Positions 17,562 through 26,354 are shown, counted from the stretch's first letter. The stretch is 64,000 nucleotides of DNA from Breznakia pachnodae (GCF_030814225.1 NZ_JAUSUR010000009.1:123275-187274); one strand, 5' to 3'. Notes: a model not told the origin generated them from the sequence alone. Program-made: numbers and translations.

Positions 17562-18344
17562 ATGAGTTTATTATTACAATCAATGTTAATTACTCTAATT
17601 GCTATCTTTGGTTACTCCAATGTAGTAATGGGTAGTTCCATGTTAGATCGTCCAATCGTTATTTCTCCATTAGTTGGACTTGTCCTGGGTGACTTCACAA
17701 CTGGGGTAATGGTTGGAGCAACATTAGAACTTGTATGGTTAGGTGCTTTCCCAGTCGGAGCAAGTAACCCTCCTGATATGGTATCAGGAACAATTATTGG
17801 TGCATCATTTGTAATCTCTAGTGGTAGTGAACCAGGAACTGCAGTAGCTCTTGCAGTACCAGTAGCTACACTAGTAGCAATGGTTAGTAACCTAATTATG
17901 ATGTTAGTAATTCCACAAATTAACTGTCGCAGAGCAGATATAAGTGCTGATCAGGGAAATGTAAAAGGTGTAGAAAGAATGCATATTGCAGCATTCCTTG
18001 AGTTCTTAATTCCACTATCATTCATCGTTGGAATTTCTTACTACCTTGGTTCTCCATTCATCGCTGATATTGTTGCAGCAATACCAGCATTTATTACACA
18101 TGGATTAGAAGTAGCAACTGGTATTATTCCAGCAATTGGATTTGCTATGTTAGCTAGAATGATTATGACAAAAGATGTAGCTGCATTCTTCTTTGGTGGA
18201 TTCTTATTATCTGCATATCTGAATGTACCAGTACTTGGTGTAGCACTTATGGCTTGTGTTATTGTAGCAGTTATTATGACCTTAAATAAAAATAATAGTG
18301 GAAATGCACAAATGGAGGTGATTGAAGATGAAAACGAATTCTAA
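17562..18344 (+). CDS. PTS mannose-family EIIC component
   Basis: 260 residues, mostly hydrophobic, with the family's PIVISPLVGLVLGDFTTG and GATLELVWLGAFPVGAS motifs near the N-terminus. It forms the sugar channel with EIID in the membrane. Its start has AAGGAGG. The last 17 nt overlap the EIID gene, so the two are translationally coupled. Confidence 0.93.
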   Translation: MSLLLQSMLITLIAIFGYSNVVMGSSMLDRPIVISPLVGLVLGDFTTGVMVGATLELVWLGAFPVGASNPPDMVSGTIIGASFVISSGSEPGTAVALAVPVATLVAMVSNLIMMLVIPQINCRRADISADQGNVKGVERMHIAAFLEFLIPLSFIVGISYYLGSPFIADIVAAIPAFITHGLEVATGIIPAIGFAMLARMIMTKDVAAFFFGGFLLSAYLNVPVLGVALMACVIVAVIMTLNKNNSGNAQMEVIEDENEF

Positions 18345-19149
18345 TACAAAGAGTTTAACAAAAAAGAATTTAATGACAATCTTCAGAAGATCATGTCATC
18401 AGGATGCTTCTTGGAATTATGAACGACAACAAAACCTTGCTGCTGCCTATACGATGTGTGATGCGATTGGTACCTTATATGAAGATGATTTAGAAGGTAG
18501 AAAACGTGCATTAAAACGTCATCTTGAGTTTATGGCAATTACGCCACACATCTCTACCCTGTTATATGGTATCCTAGCTGCCATGGAAGAGGAAAACGCA
18601 AACAATGAAGACTTTGATGAAACATCTATTGATGCCGTTAGAGCATCGCTTATGGGACCTCTGGCAGGGATTGGTGATTCACTAATCTGGGGAACATTAA
18701 GAATTATTGCTGCTGGTATCGCGATTTCTTTCTCAAGAGATGGAAGCGTAATTGGTCCACTTCTGTTTATTTTAATTTTCAATATTCCAGCTTGGTTCTT
18801 ACGTTATTACTGTCTGAACAAAGGATATGAACTAGGAGTTGATTTCTTCAAACAAATCCAGGGTTCTGGTATTATGGATAAAATAACCTATATTGCTTCT
18901 GTAGTTGGATTAATGGTTATCGGTTGTATGAGTGCATCGATGGTATACTTCGAATTTGCTATCAATGTTGGTAGTGGCGATTTCGCAGAACCATTACAGG
19001 GATACTTAGATGAAGTAATGCCGTGTCTATTACCACTCGCAATCTTTGGTATTCTATATTACTTCTTGGGTAAGAAAATAAAAACAACGACGATTCTTAT
19101 CGTCATCATTATTATCAGTATTATATTAGCATTCTTTGGAATTGTATAA
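18328..19149 (+). CDS. PTS mannose-family EIID component
   Basis: 273 residues from the ATG at 18328, which has GGAGGTG 8 nt upstream; a TTG two codons earlier is less likely. Family motifs: FRRSCHQDASWNYERQQN, and the GPLAGIGDSLIWGTLRI block. The C-terminus is made of membrane helices. With EIIC it makes the permease. Last gene of the operon, closed by a strong terminator. Confidence 0.93.
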   Translation: MKTNSNTKSLTKKNLMTIFRRSCHQDASWNYERQQNLAAAYTMCDAIGTLYEDDLEGRKRALKRHLEFMAITPHISTLLYGILAAMEEENANNEDFDETSIDAVRASLMGPLAGIGDSLIWGTLRIIAAGIAISFSRDGSVIGPLLFILIFNIPAWFLRYYCLNKGYELGVDFFKQIQGSGIMDKITYIASVVGLMVIGCMSASMVYFEFAINVGSGDFAEPLQGYLDEVMPCLLPLAIFGILYYFLGKKIKTTTILIVIIIISIILAFFGIV

Positions 19150-19151
19150 GC

Positions 19152-19179
19152 AAAAGAAGGTTCACTTGAACCTTCTTTT
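19152..19179. terminator. Bidirectional terminator between PTS operon and fucO
   Basis: Perfect 12-bp stem AAAAGAAGGTTC / GAACCTTCTTTT with a 4-nt loop, T-rich on both sides. The two convergent genes end within 10 nt of it. Confidence 0.9.
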
Positions 19180-19182
19180 CTT

Positions 19183-20340
19183 TTACCCATTATAAGCTTT
19201 TTTGTATACTTCAAGAACTTCTTCATAATTACAAGCTCTTGGATTACCACCTGTACAAACATCAGCCATAGCTGCCTCTGCTAGTGCTTCTAAATCTTCT
19301 TCCTTCACATCAATTTCTTTTAAAGTGTGAGGAATACCAACATCTTTAGAAAGTTGTTCAACAGCAGCAATTGCAGCAGCACGGTATTCTTCCTGTGTCA
19401 TATTATCAACACCTTCCACACCCATCGCTCTTGCTATTTCTCTAAACTTCTCACCAGTATAGTCTTTATTATATTCCATTACATATGGAAGTAACACTGC
19501 ATTTGCAATCCCATGTGCAGTTCCATAGAAAGCTCCAAGTGGATGTGCCATCCCATGTACTACCCCAAGACCAACATTTGAGAATGCCATACCTGTAACA
19601 TATTGTCCAAGTGCCATGTCTTCTCTACCCTTGGCATCGTTTTCAACTGCACTTCGCAAACTTCTTGAAATCAGTTCAATTGCTTTCAAGTTTAACGTAT
19701 CCGCCAATTCCCATGCTCCTAATGTTGTATATCCTTCTATTGCATGTGTTAGTGCATCCATACCTGTTGCAGCCGTTAATCCCTTTGGCATGCTGCTCAT
19801 CATGTCTGGATCTACAATTGCCACTACTGGAATATCATGAGGATCCACACATACAAACTTACGTTTCTTTTCAGTATCAGTAATTACATAATTAATTGTA
19901 ACCTCAGCTGCAGTACCAGCAGTTGTTGCCACTGCAATCATTGGTACACTTTTATTTTTTGTAGGCGCTGTTCCTTCCAGACTCACAACATCTGCATATT
20001 CAGGATTGTTGATGATAATTCCAATTCCTTTTGCAGTATCCTGTGGTGAACCTCCACCAATTGCAATTAAGTAGTCTGCCCCTGTTTCCTTAAACATTGC
20101 TACTCCATCCTGTACCATCTTTACGGTTGGATTCGCTTCTACCTTATCATATACTTCATATGCTAAATCGGCTCCATCTAATAAATCTGTAACCTTCTTC
20201 ACTACATTGAATTTCACTAAGTCTGCATCTGTAACAACCAATGCTTTCTTAAATCCTCTATTCTTTACTTCCGTTACAATTTCTTTGATTGCACCAGCTC
20301 CATGATAGCTGGTTTCATTTAAAATAAATCGATTAGCCAT
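19183..20340 (-). CDS. fucO: Lactaldehyde reductase / 1,2-propanediol oxidoreductase (iron-dependent ADH)
   Basis: 385 residues from the ATG at 20338-20340 (MANRFILNE), with GAGGAGGA upstream; a longer frame adds 32 unlikely residues. It aligns by eye along its whole length with E. coli FucO: GADYLIAIGGGSPQDT, TTAGTAAEVTINYVITD, RKFVCVDPHDIP and DVCTGGNPR. Iron ligands are the Asp and His of GMDALTHAIEGY and the two His of VHGMAHPLGAFYGTAHG. It turns lactaldehyde from fucose or rhamnose breakdown into propanediol. No fucose genes are in the window. Confidence 0.93.
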   Translation of the reverse strand: MANRFILNETSYHGAGAIKEIVTEVKNRGFKKALVVTDADLVKFNVVKKVTDLLDGADLAYEVYDKVEANPTVKMVQDGVAMFKETGADYLIAIGGGSPQDTAKGIGIIINNPEYADVVSLEGTAPTKNKSVPMIAVATTAGTAAEVTINYVITDTEKKRKFVCVDPHDIPVVAIVDPDMMSSMPKGLTAATGMDALTHAIEGYTTLGAWELADTLNLKAIELISRSLRSAVENDAKGREDMALGQYVTGMAFSNVGLGVVHGMAHPLGAFYGTAHGIANAVLLPYVMEYNKDYTGEKFREIARAMGVEGVDNMTQEEYRAAAIAAVEQLSKDVGIPHTLKEIDVKEEDLEALAEAAMADVCTGGNPRACNYEEVLEVYKKAYNG

Positions 20341-20452
20341 TTGACTTTCCTCCTCGTTTAATTTCACTTTACTATATATAAAAAGGGAAAACAAGAAAAG
20401 ATTATTGAAATAATGCATAAACTTATAAATTACCACTAAACGATAAAATGAA

Positions 20453-20518
20453 TAAAAAAAATGAAGTTTTTCACCTCATCTATAGTCTTATATTACCATA
20501 TTTTGGCCATTTTTTCAA
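20453..20518 (-). promoter_or_regulatory. fucO promoter with immediate leader hairpin
   Basis: Minus-strand TTGAAA (20513-20518), 17-nt spacer, TAATAT (20490-20495). About 5 nt after the expected start a hairpin ATGAGGT / ACTTCAT (20461-20479, one G-U pair) is followed by eight T. No gene lies upstream on this strand, so the hairpin is in the fucO leader and may attenuate it. Confidence 0.5.
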
Positions 20519-20574
20519 GTCTTGTATGTCTTCGCTGTAGGGTGTATTAAGTATATACAGACAGGAGGAACATC

Positions 20575-20979
20575 ATGAAATACTATGTAATAAAGGATAA
20601 CAAAAGCAACTCACATCAACTGGTAGAAGTGAATAGTGAAATTGCTGCAGATGGATATTTTATATCACCTGAAGATTTTCAGCATCTGCAAGAAGTACAA
20701 CAACAGGCATACAAAAGAAATAATCTTGTTGATATGAACTCAAATATTATTTTTACAATCGCTAACATCGTAAAGCAATCTCGCTATATCCATGTCGATC
20801 AGTACATCACCCTCATTGAAGATTTCATCAATCTTTTTTATGACTGTAAGAGTCGTACTACTAAAGTTATCTATGATGATGAATTTGTATCAATGATTTA
20901 TGATTGCTACATTGCCAGACATGGAGTAATTGATTTAGAACTTATACAAATGATTTTAAAAGAACTGGAGAAACAATAA
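20575..20979 (+). CDS. DUF6323-like protein
   Basis: 134 residues, all-alpha, no membrane segment. The pattern (SPEDFQHLQEVQQQAYKRNN, then IVKQSRYIHVDQYITLIEDF and a central FYDCKSRTTKVIYDDEF) resembles, from memory, the DUF6323 family of Bacillota, which is found beside DUF6179 genes as here. Function unknown. A promoter TTGTAT-N17-TATTAA and ACAGGAGG lie upstream. Its stop overlaps the next start (TAATG). Confidence 0.65.
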   Translation: MKYYVIKDNKSNSHQLVEVNSEIAADGYFISPEDFQHLQEVQQQAYKRNNLVDMNSNIIFTIANIVKQSRYIHVDQYITLIEDFINLFYDCKSRTTKVIYDDEFVSMIYDCYIARHGVIDLELIQMILKELEKQ

Positions 20980-22340
20980 TGAACCATACCATCACTGCCA
21001 AACAATATCAATTTACATCCTTTGAAGACTATCTGCTTTTTTTAATTGAACATAACTCACTTACCAGTGAACAGGTAAAAATTATTCAGGATCATGTATT
21101 CCTACTTTCATCTAATCTAGTAAAGATGTATAACTTTCAGAGAAGTACCACTATTTCCAGAAGACGATACAAACGAATTATGGAGTCTGTTTATTACACT
21201 TTAGATTATGCTGTACTGTATACACCCAACCTTTCACTAGAAGCAAAGGTAGATGTCTTTCAATTATATGAGCAAGGAAAAGAATACATTGAAAAAGACC
21301 ATCAACTCGTATATCAGAAATATCAGCAACTAAAACAAACACGACTCCCTTTCAATAATGAACGTTATCAGAATGTCATTGATCATCAATTACTAGATTT
21401 CTACATTAACTATGATGTAGAATATCACAGTGCATTTTGTAAGGAGGACTTAGATTATCCACTGATTGATGGTTTATCCATGGACCATAATATGTATAAC
21501 AAAAAAGGAATAGCTATGGTTTTAGAATATATCCATCGTTTTGAACTTGAACAAAACTTCTGCAATCAATTCGCTTCTGATACATTAAAAGAAATCATTC
21601 ATTTATACGAAGAACTTCACGGTGTATCCATTACTTATCTTGGAACTAATCTCTTAGAAATCATACTAGACCAATTACTATTTTCTTTACTCTTAAACAA
21701 GGAAGAACTACATCTCTTTCATGAAGAAGAAATTGAATTACTATATCAAAGGTTGGATAACAACTCAGAGAAATTGGTTATTCAATGTTTTCAGCAACTC
21801 ACAAAATTCACAAAAAATCCAGAAACACTCTTGTATCTACAAAAGTATCGCGTACCATTTCTAACAAAACTGCAGCCTGCTCTATTGAACCATACACTTC
21901 ACTCTATTGTGTTACATTATCAAAGTAAACCATTTGCAATTAAAATCAAAAACCCTCAGAAATTGGATTCTCTACACTTCCAGCAACTAATCGAAGCCAT
22001 ACAGGATGCAAAGTCTAATAAAAAAATAGAACTGATTCTTAAACAACCACTTCATATCAATGATTTGATTGAAGTTTTAGATCTAGACCTTTTATTTGAA
22101 GAAGAAGTAACCAAGTTATTTACTTCTTTTGATAATGTAAGTATTGCAGCATTATTTAAAACCCTTTATCCAGAAGAATTTGCATTTCATCGTGAAGTAC
22201 AATTCACTCATCATTCTCTACAATTATTAGCAATCTCCACAAGTTGGCAACAACTCTTTATCAACTTCATTGATTCACTCTCAACAAATCGAAAAGAAGA
22301 GATTATTCAAGTTCTGAATCATCTTGATTTGAATCACTAA
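20979..22340 (+). CDS. DUF6179-like protein
   Basis: 453 residues, helical, cytosolic. The segment LTSEQVKIIQDHVFLLSSNL, the RRRYKRIMESVYYTLDYA helix and LLDFYINYDVEYHS...DYPL resemble the DUF6179 family, which occurs next to DUF6323 genes. No catalytic motif is visible. The 1-nt overlap with the preceding gene points to coupled translation and a shared complex. The assignment comes from memory of family sequences and needs a profile check. Confidence 0.65.
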   Translation: MNHTITAKQYQFTSFEDYLLFLIEHNSLTSEQVKIIQDHVFLLSSNLVKMYNFQRSTTISRRRYKRIMESVYYTLDYAVLYTPNLSLEAKVDVFQLYEQGKEYIEKDHQLVYQKYQQLKQTRLPFNNERYQNVIDHQLLDFYINYDVEYHSAFCKEDLDYPLIDGLSMDHNMYNKKGIAMVLEYIHRFELEQNFCNQFASDTLKEIIHLYEELHGVSITYLGTNLLEIILDQLLFSLLLNKEELHLFHEEEIELLYQRLDNNSEKLVIQCFQQLTKFTKNPETLLYLQKYRVPFLTKLQPALLNHTLHSIVLHYQSKPFAIKIKNPQKLDSLHFQQLIEAIQDAKSNKKIELILKQPLHINDLIEVLDLDLLFEEEVTKLFTSFDNVSIAALFKTLYPEEFAFHREVQFTHHSLQLLAISTSWQQLFINFIDSLSTNRKEEIIQVLNHLDLNH

Positions 22341-22397
22341 TCCTCATAAATCTAATATGATATAATAAAATTCTAAAGAGGATAAGGAGTATTGGAT

Positions 22398-23324
22398 ATG
22401 AAGGATCGAGTTGTTGTTTTTGGGGATGCAATCATTGCTATCATACTAACTATTATGGTATTAGAGTTACCAATAAAATATGGATTAAATGGAGTCGTTG
22501 ATATTTCTGCGCTTTTTCGTGCAGTGGGAATATACTTTATTAGTTTCTGTTTTGTGGCTAACCTTTGGTTTCAGACTGCATATGCATTTAATCGAGTAGA
22601 TACAGTAAAAAATAAGAATCTGGTATTTTACCTAGTATTATTATTTTTCTTATCATTAGTTCCTTCAGCAACCCGAATGCTGATAGAAGATACCATCCAA
22701 CAGACTATCTTGATTTATGGAATTCTCACTTTGATTGTAACCGTTATTATGCAACGACTGATTATCTCATTAAATAAACAGAGTAATGTAGATGAGCAGC
22801 TAAAGACACAACGGATACATGAATTAAACCGACAAGGATTATTTACGATTATACTTCGTGTACTATTATTAATCTTTGCCCACTTCTTTATTCATGCAGG
22901 ATTGATTATTTATTTGATTCTACCTATTATGACCTTCCTTCAAAATATTATAGATCGTGAAGAAGATACTTTGGTAGATGAATTGGGGCAAGAACAGCAG
23001 GTTGATTACTACCAAGACCGTAATCGCGTATGGGGTGGAACAATGCAACGTTACTCACAACTACTTCGTGATTCAATGAAAGATGCCAGTAAGGGTATTC
23101 CAGATCGAAGAGAGCAGATTATGTATGAATGGAATAAACGAGTAGATCAGGAAATAAGTAATCGTGAAGAACAACTGAATACAGCAACAAAAGCAGAAAA
23201 AAATAAACTGGAACATGAACTAAGACAACTTCAAAGACAAAAAGATCGTCTAAAAAAACAAAAGCAAGCATTTGAAAACAGAAGAATCCAAAAGGATCTA
23301 AGACATCAAACATTAGGGGAATAA
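22398..23324 (+). CDS. TMEM175/DUF1211-like membrane channel with coiled-coil tail
   Basis: About 308 residues. The N-terminal helix carries FGDAIIAIILTIMVLELP, close to the (F)SDAVFAIAxT motif of TMEM175-type potassium channels. About five to six membrane helices lie between 8 and 195. The last 110 residues are a strongly charged helix (EEQLNTATKAEKNKLEHELR...KDRLKKQKQAFENR), a likely cytosolic coiled coil not usual for the short bacterial members. Start ATG at 22398 (AAGGAG upstream); a TTG at 22392 is too near that site. Only 2 nt separate it from the next merR gene. Confidence 0.75.
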   Translation: MKDRVVVFGDAIIAIILTIMVLELPIKYGLNGVVDISALFRAVGIYFISFCFVANLWFQTAYAFNRVDTVKNKNLVFYLVLLFFLSLVPSATRMLIEDTIQQTILIYGILTLIVTVIMQRLIISLNKQSNVDEQLKTQRIHELNRQGLFTIILRVLLLIFAHFFIHAGLIIYLILPIMTFLQNIIDREEDTLVDELGQEQQVDYYQDRNRVWGGTMQRYSQLLRDSMKDASKGIPDRREQIMYEWNKRVDQEISNREEQLNTATKAEKNKLEHELRQLQRQKDRLKKQKQAFENRRIQKDLRHQTLGE

Positions 23325-23326
23325 TT

Positions 23327-24181
23327 ATGAGCAAACGCGTTTTTGGAAATGATATCGATAAATATGATATCGACAATTTAGAGAATAAGTATAAAACTGG
23401 TGATATGACTCGCACCTTAGGTACAACCAGAGATACCCTTCGTTACTATGAAGAAATTGGAATTTTACATCCAGATAAGAATAATGATAATAATTATCGA
23501 GAATTTACGTTCTATGAAATTTTTCAACTTTTTGGAATTGAGTTTTATAAGAAACGTGGATTAACCTTGCAGCAGATTAAGCAAATTACAGAAGGTACAG
23601 AACTTTCATCTATCGAAGATTTACTTAGTAACAGTAAGAAAGAACTTGATATAGAATTAGCTGAACTTCAAAAGAAGATAAATCGGATTGAAAACACAAA
23701 ACAATTTATTAGCGAGTATAAGCAAAATCTAAATACCTTTATAATAAAGAAAATTCCACTTTATAAAATTGTAAGTTCTTATACTGCTTCATCCGCATTA
23801 GATGAATATGAAGAACATGTTATTGCCCATATGGATCTTGAAAAAGATGATATGTTTTCTCATATGGTTAAACGAATGACATTTGATCAAAATGGTTATA
23901 TTGATTCCAACATGTATATTCTTGAGCCAGCAGATAAGAAAGAAGCAGGATGCGAATACTTGCCTGAAGGCGAGTATATGTCAGTTATCGTAGAAAGTGG
24001 ACGCTATAATGATGATGAACACACCATAGGTGCAGATACATTAAAAAAAGGACTAGAGTTTTGCGAGAAAAATAACTTAGAAATGCTTGGAGAAGTCTAC
24101 TTGTTTCTAAAGTTAGTACTATTTAAAGATGGAAAGGAAAGAATATTGATTGAAGCTTGTTCACCAATCAAACGTAAGTAA
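23327..24181 (+). CDS. MerR-family regulator with C-terminal effector domain
   Basis: 284 residues. A 25-residue leader precedes the winged helix (TGDMTRTLGTTRDTLRYYEEIGILHP, about 25-95). A coiled coil follows to about 150 and then a GyrI-like ligand-binding region (KIPLYKIVSSYTASSALDEYEEHV... GEVYLFLKLVLF). The gene is directly behind the TMEM175-like gene. A MerR-type promoter lies 78 nt after its stop and drives two flavodoxin-fold genes, which it probably controls. Confidence 0.85.
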   Translation: MSKRVFGNDIDKYDIDNLENKYKTGDMTRTLGTTRDTLRYYEEIGILHPDKNNDNNYREFTFYEIFQLFGIEFYKKRGLTLQQIKQITEGTELSSIEDLLSNSKKELDIELAELQKKINRIENTKQFISEYKQNLNTFIIKKIPLYKIVSSYTASSALDEYEEHVIAHMDLEKDDMFSHMVKRMTFDQNGYIDSNMYILEPADKKEAGCEYLPEGEYMSVIVESGRYNDDEHTIGADTLKKGLEFCEKNNLEMLGEVYLFLKLVLFKDGKERILIEACSPIKRK

Positions 24182-24183
24182 AA

Positions 24184-24210
24184 AGAGAATTTCAATTCTC
24201 TTTTTTTCTC
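24184..24210 (+). terminator. Rho-independent terminator
   Basis: Hairpin AGAGAAT / AATTCTCT followed by seven T, right after the merR stop. Confidence 0.8.
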
Positions 24211-24258
24211 TATAAAAAGACCTTAATTATAAAAAAAATAGTTTTTTTTAAATACCTA

Positions 24259-24289
24259 TTGACCTGGGGGTCAGCCCCTAACTTATAGT
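24259..24289 (+). promoter_or_regulatory. MerR-type promoter, 19-bp spacer (flavodoxin genes)
   Basis: TTGACC (24259-24264) and TATAGT (24284-24289) are 19 nt apart. The spacer holds the dyad GGGG-TCAG-CCCC (24267-24278). It lies between a merR gene and the flavodoxin-fold pair, 20 nt before the first of them. Confidence 0.85.
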
Positions 24290-24308
24290 CTAAGTATGGA
24301 GGAACGTT

Positions 24309-24782
24309 ATGAAAACATTTATCGTAAGTGAATATGAAGTTAACTTAAAAAATTATGAAGATATTATGAATATTAATGAAGTCACATTTCATGGATGCAC
24401 AGGGTGCTGGAGCTGTTGGTGGAGAACCCCAGGAAGATGTGCATTTAAAGATTTGGAGCAATATTATACAAATTATATTAATGCAGATACTGTTGTTTAT
24501 TTCTTAGATACAAAAACTGGATTTGTAAGTAGTAAGGTAAAGAAATTATTTGATCGTATGATTCCACTATTTTTACCATACTCTAATTTCCACACTGGAG
24601 AATCAATGCATCATCCTAGATATGAAAAGTATCCATCAATAAAAATATACTATAAAGATACAGATATATTGGATAATGAGAAAACGGTTTTAGAAGAATA
24701 CTTACACCGTACATTTTACCAATTCCACAGTAAAGATATTTCTGTATTACCATTATCAGAATTTAAGGAGGAACAACTATGA
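24309..24782 (+). CDS. Flavodoxin-fold protein with Cys-rich loop, lacking the FMN P-loop
   Basis: 157 residues. The motif CTGCWSCWWRTPGRC (30-44) is that of the NADPH-dependent FMN reductase/iron-sulfur flavoprotein group, followed by the ADTVVYFLDTKTGFVSS strand-helix unit. The usual N-terminal phosphate loop (NGSP) is missing, so FMN binding would be weak or shared. The next gene has that loop. Start has GGAGG 8 nt upstream. The 4-nt overlap with the next gene suggests a heteromeric oxidoreductase. Confidence 0.75.
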   Translation: MKTFIVSEYEVNLKNYEDIMNINEVTFHGCTGCWSCWWRTPGRCAFKDLEQYYTNYINADTVVYFLDTKTGFVSSKVKKLFDRMIPLFLPYSNFHTGESMHHPRYEKYPSIKIYYKDTDILDNEKTVLEEYLHRTFYQFHSKDISVLPLSEFKEEQL

Positions 24783-25426
24783 GTACATTATTTATAAACG
24801 GATCACCAAAAGGAAAGAAAAGTAATTCGTATACTTTTATCGAACAGATTTCTGCACCTTTACAGTTTCCATATGAGATAAGAACGCTTGCATCTTTGAA
24901 CACAAAGTTATTGGCTGATGAAATTGAAGAATATGAAACGATTATTATTGTTATGCCTTTATATATTCATGCAATGCCAGGAATCGTAAAAGAATTATTT
25001 GAAGAAATGAAAATTAATAAGAAACAAGGAAGAAGAATTGGATTTATTGTACAGGCTGGATTTGAAGAAAGTGAAACAGCTAAATACTTAGTTAATTATC
25101 TGGAAGTATTTGTACGTAGAATGAACTATGAATATATGGGAACAATCGTCAAACCTGGAGCTGCTGGTCTTGCCCTTATGCCTAGATTTATGTTTAAAAA
25201 ATTATTGAATCAATTGACACAATTAGGAGTTGAATATAATCAGACTCAAACATTTTCAAAAGAAATGATAGAAACGTTAGGAAATCCTTATGTATTAAGT
25301 GAGAAACAAGTAAAACTACTTTGTAGAAAGCCTGTAAAATGGATAAATAAACTAGGATGGCATTATTTCCTAAGAAAAAACAAGGCATATAAAGAACGAT
25401 TAGATCGACCATATCTCTTAAAATAA
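24779..25426 (+). CDS. NAD(P)H-dependent flavin oxidoreductase, flavodoxin fold
   Basis: 215 residues. The FMN phosphate loop NGSPKGKKSNSYTF (7-20) and the strand-loop TIIIVMPLYIHAMPGIVKEL (58-77) place it with NADPH-dependent FMN reductases. No Cys-rich loop, which the partner gene supplies instead. It starts inside the partner's stop (ATGA). Expected to be a cytosolic reductase of quinones or similar electrophiles, induced through the MerR-type promoter upstream. Confidence 0.8.
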   Translation: MSTLFINGSPKGKKSNSYTFIEQISAPLQFPYEIRTLASLNTKLLADEIEEYETIIIVMPLYIHAMPGIVKELFEEMKINKKQGRRIGFIVQAGFEESETAKYLVNYLEVFVRRMNYEYMGTIVKPGAAGLALMPRFMFKKLLNQLTQLGVEYNQTQTFSKEMIETLGNPYVLSEKQVKLLCRKPVKWINKLGWHYFLRKNKAYKERLDRPYLLK

Positions 25427-25458
25427 AAGAATAGCTCTATAAATTTGAGCTATTCTTT
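25426..25458. terminator. Bidirectional terminator
   Basis: Perfect stem AAAGAATAGCTC / GAGCTATTCTTT, T-rich on the plus side and A-rich start on the other, between convergent genes. Confidence 0.85.
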
Positions 25459-25463
25459 TTCAT

Positions 25464-26354
25464 TTATGAGAAATACCATCCGCATGGATTTTTCGCACAT
25501 GTCATATGTAATTTCTTTTGAATATGAAGACTTACTTCATTGGTATCATTTACTTGCAGGAAAATGGTTTTTCCTTGATCAATTAAACGATTCATAATTG
25601 CTGCCTGAAGAGTCTGGGCAATCTTCTGACCACGATACTCATCAAACACTTCTAACAGTCCAATTGGACCACTATCATGGATACCAATAAATCCTGCTAA
25701 TTTATCATCCACAAAAGCGCCAAGCATACCATCCTTTATTCTACCAAGAATATAGGTGTCTGTTGATAAACGCTCAATTGTATATTGTTGTTTAATCACT
25801 TCTAGATAACTATCATCCAGCAAACGAATCTCAACTTCGGTATTTTCTAGTGGCACATGTTGCTTGCTTTGATATACATGATTATAAGAAAGTAACGAAT
25901 TCTTAAATACAAAGTCGATACCAATTAGCTCTTGAAAGATTTCATCATGAGCTACAAATACCCCATAGTTCTGTGGTAAAAGTCTTACAATATCTCTGGC
26001 TCCCGCAAGAGTTTTTGCACTTGCAAGATAATTAAAGCTTAAATTATCGTATAATAGGATACCATCATTCTCTGCATATAGAACTTCACCATTCCCAGAT
26101 TTATATACTTCCAGCATCTCTACATAGAGTACTGGATCTTCCAACAGATAACGAGTAATCATATCTGGTGCATCAACATCATCATATTCCTCAGATGAGA
26201 ACTTCTTGATAAGCATCGTTCTAGATACACTCAATATAATTAATAAAATACCAATCGCTACCATAGCCATTTCACCACTGGTAAATCCTTTAATAATTAA
26301 GGCAATAGCAACTAAGCCTAGTATAATACTAGGCTGTAATCGTTTATTATTCAT
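25464..26354 (-). CDS. GNAT-type acetyltransferase with N-terminal membrane hairpin
   Basis: 296 residues. Residues 8-48 make two membrane helices. The C-terminal 100 residues have the GNAT acetyl-CoA pattern: DDKLAGFIGIHDSGPIGLLEVFDEYRGQKIAQTLQAAIMNRL with the pyrophosphate loop Arg/Gly near RGQKIAQ, then QVNDTNEVSLHIQKKLHM. The middle part is not recognised. Start overlaps the metG stop (TAATG) with only a weak ribosome site, so it is probably translated by coupling and co-transcribed with metG. Substrate unknown. Confidence 0.8.
   Translation of the reverse strand: MNNKRLQPSIILGLVAIALIIKGFTSGEMAMVAIGILLIILSVSRTMLIKKFSSEEYDDVDAPDMITRYLLEDPVLYVEMLEVYKSGNGEVLYAENDGILLYDNLSFNYLASAKTLAGARDIVRLLPQNYGVFVAHDEIFQELIGIDFVFKNSLLSYNHVYQSKQHVPLENTEVEIRLLDDSYLEVIKQQYTIERLSTDTYILGRIKDGMLGAFVDDKLAGFIGIHDSGPIGLLEVFDEYRGQKIAQTLQAAIMNRLIDQGKTIFLQVNDTNEVSLHIQKKLHMTCAKNPCGWYFS

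Noticed and set aside
25851..25870. Sigma-54-like TGGCACATGTTGC inside the GNAT gene
   Set aside because: GG and GC are only 8 nt apart and it is inside a coding sequence.
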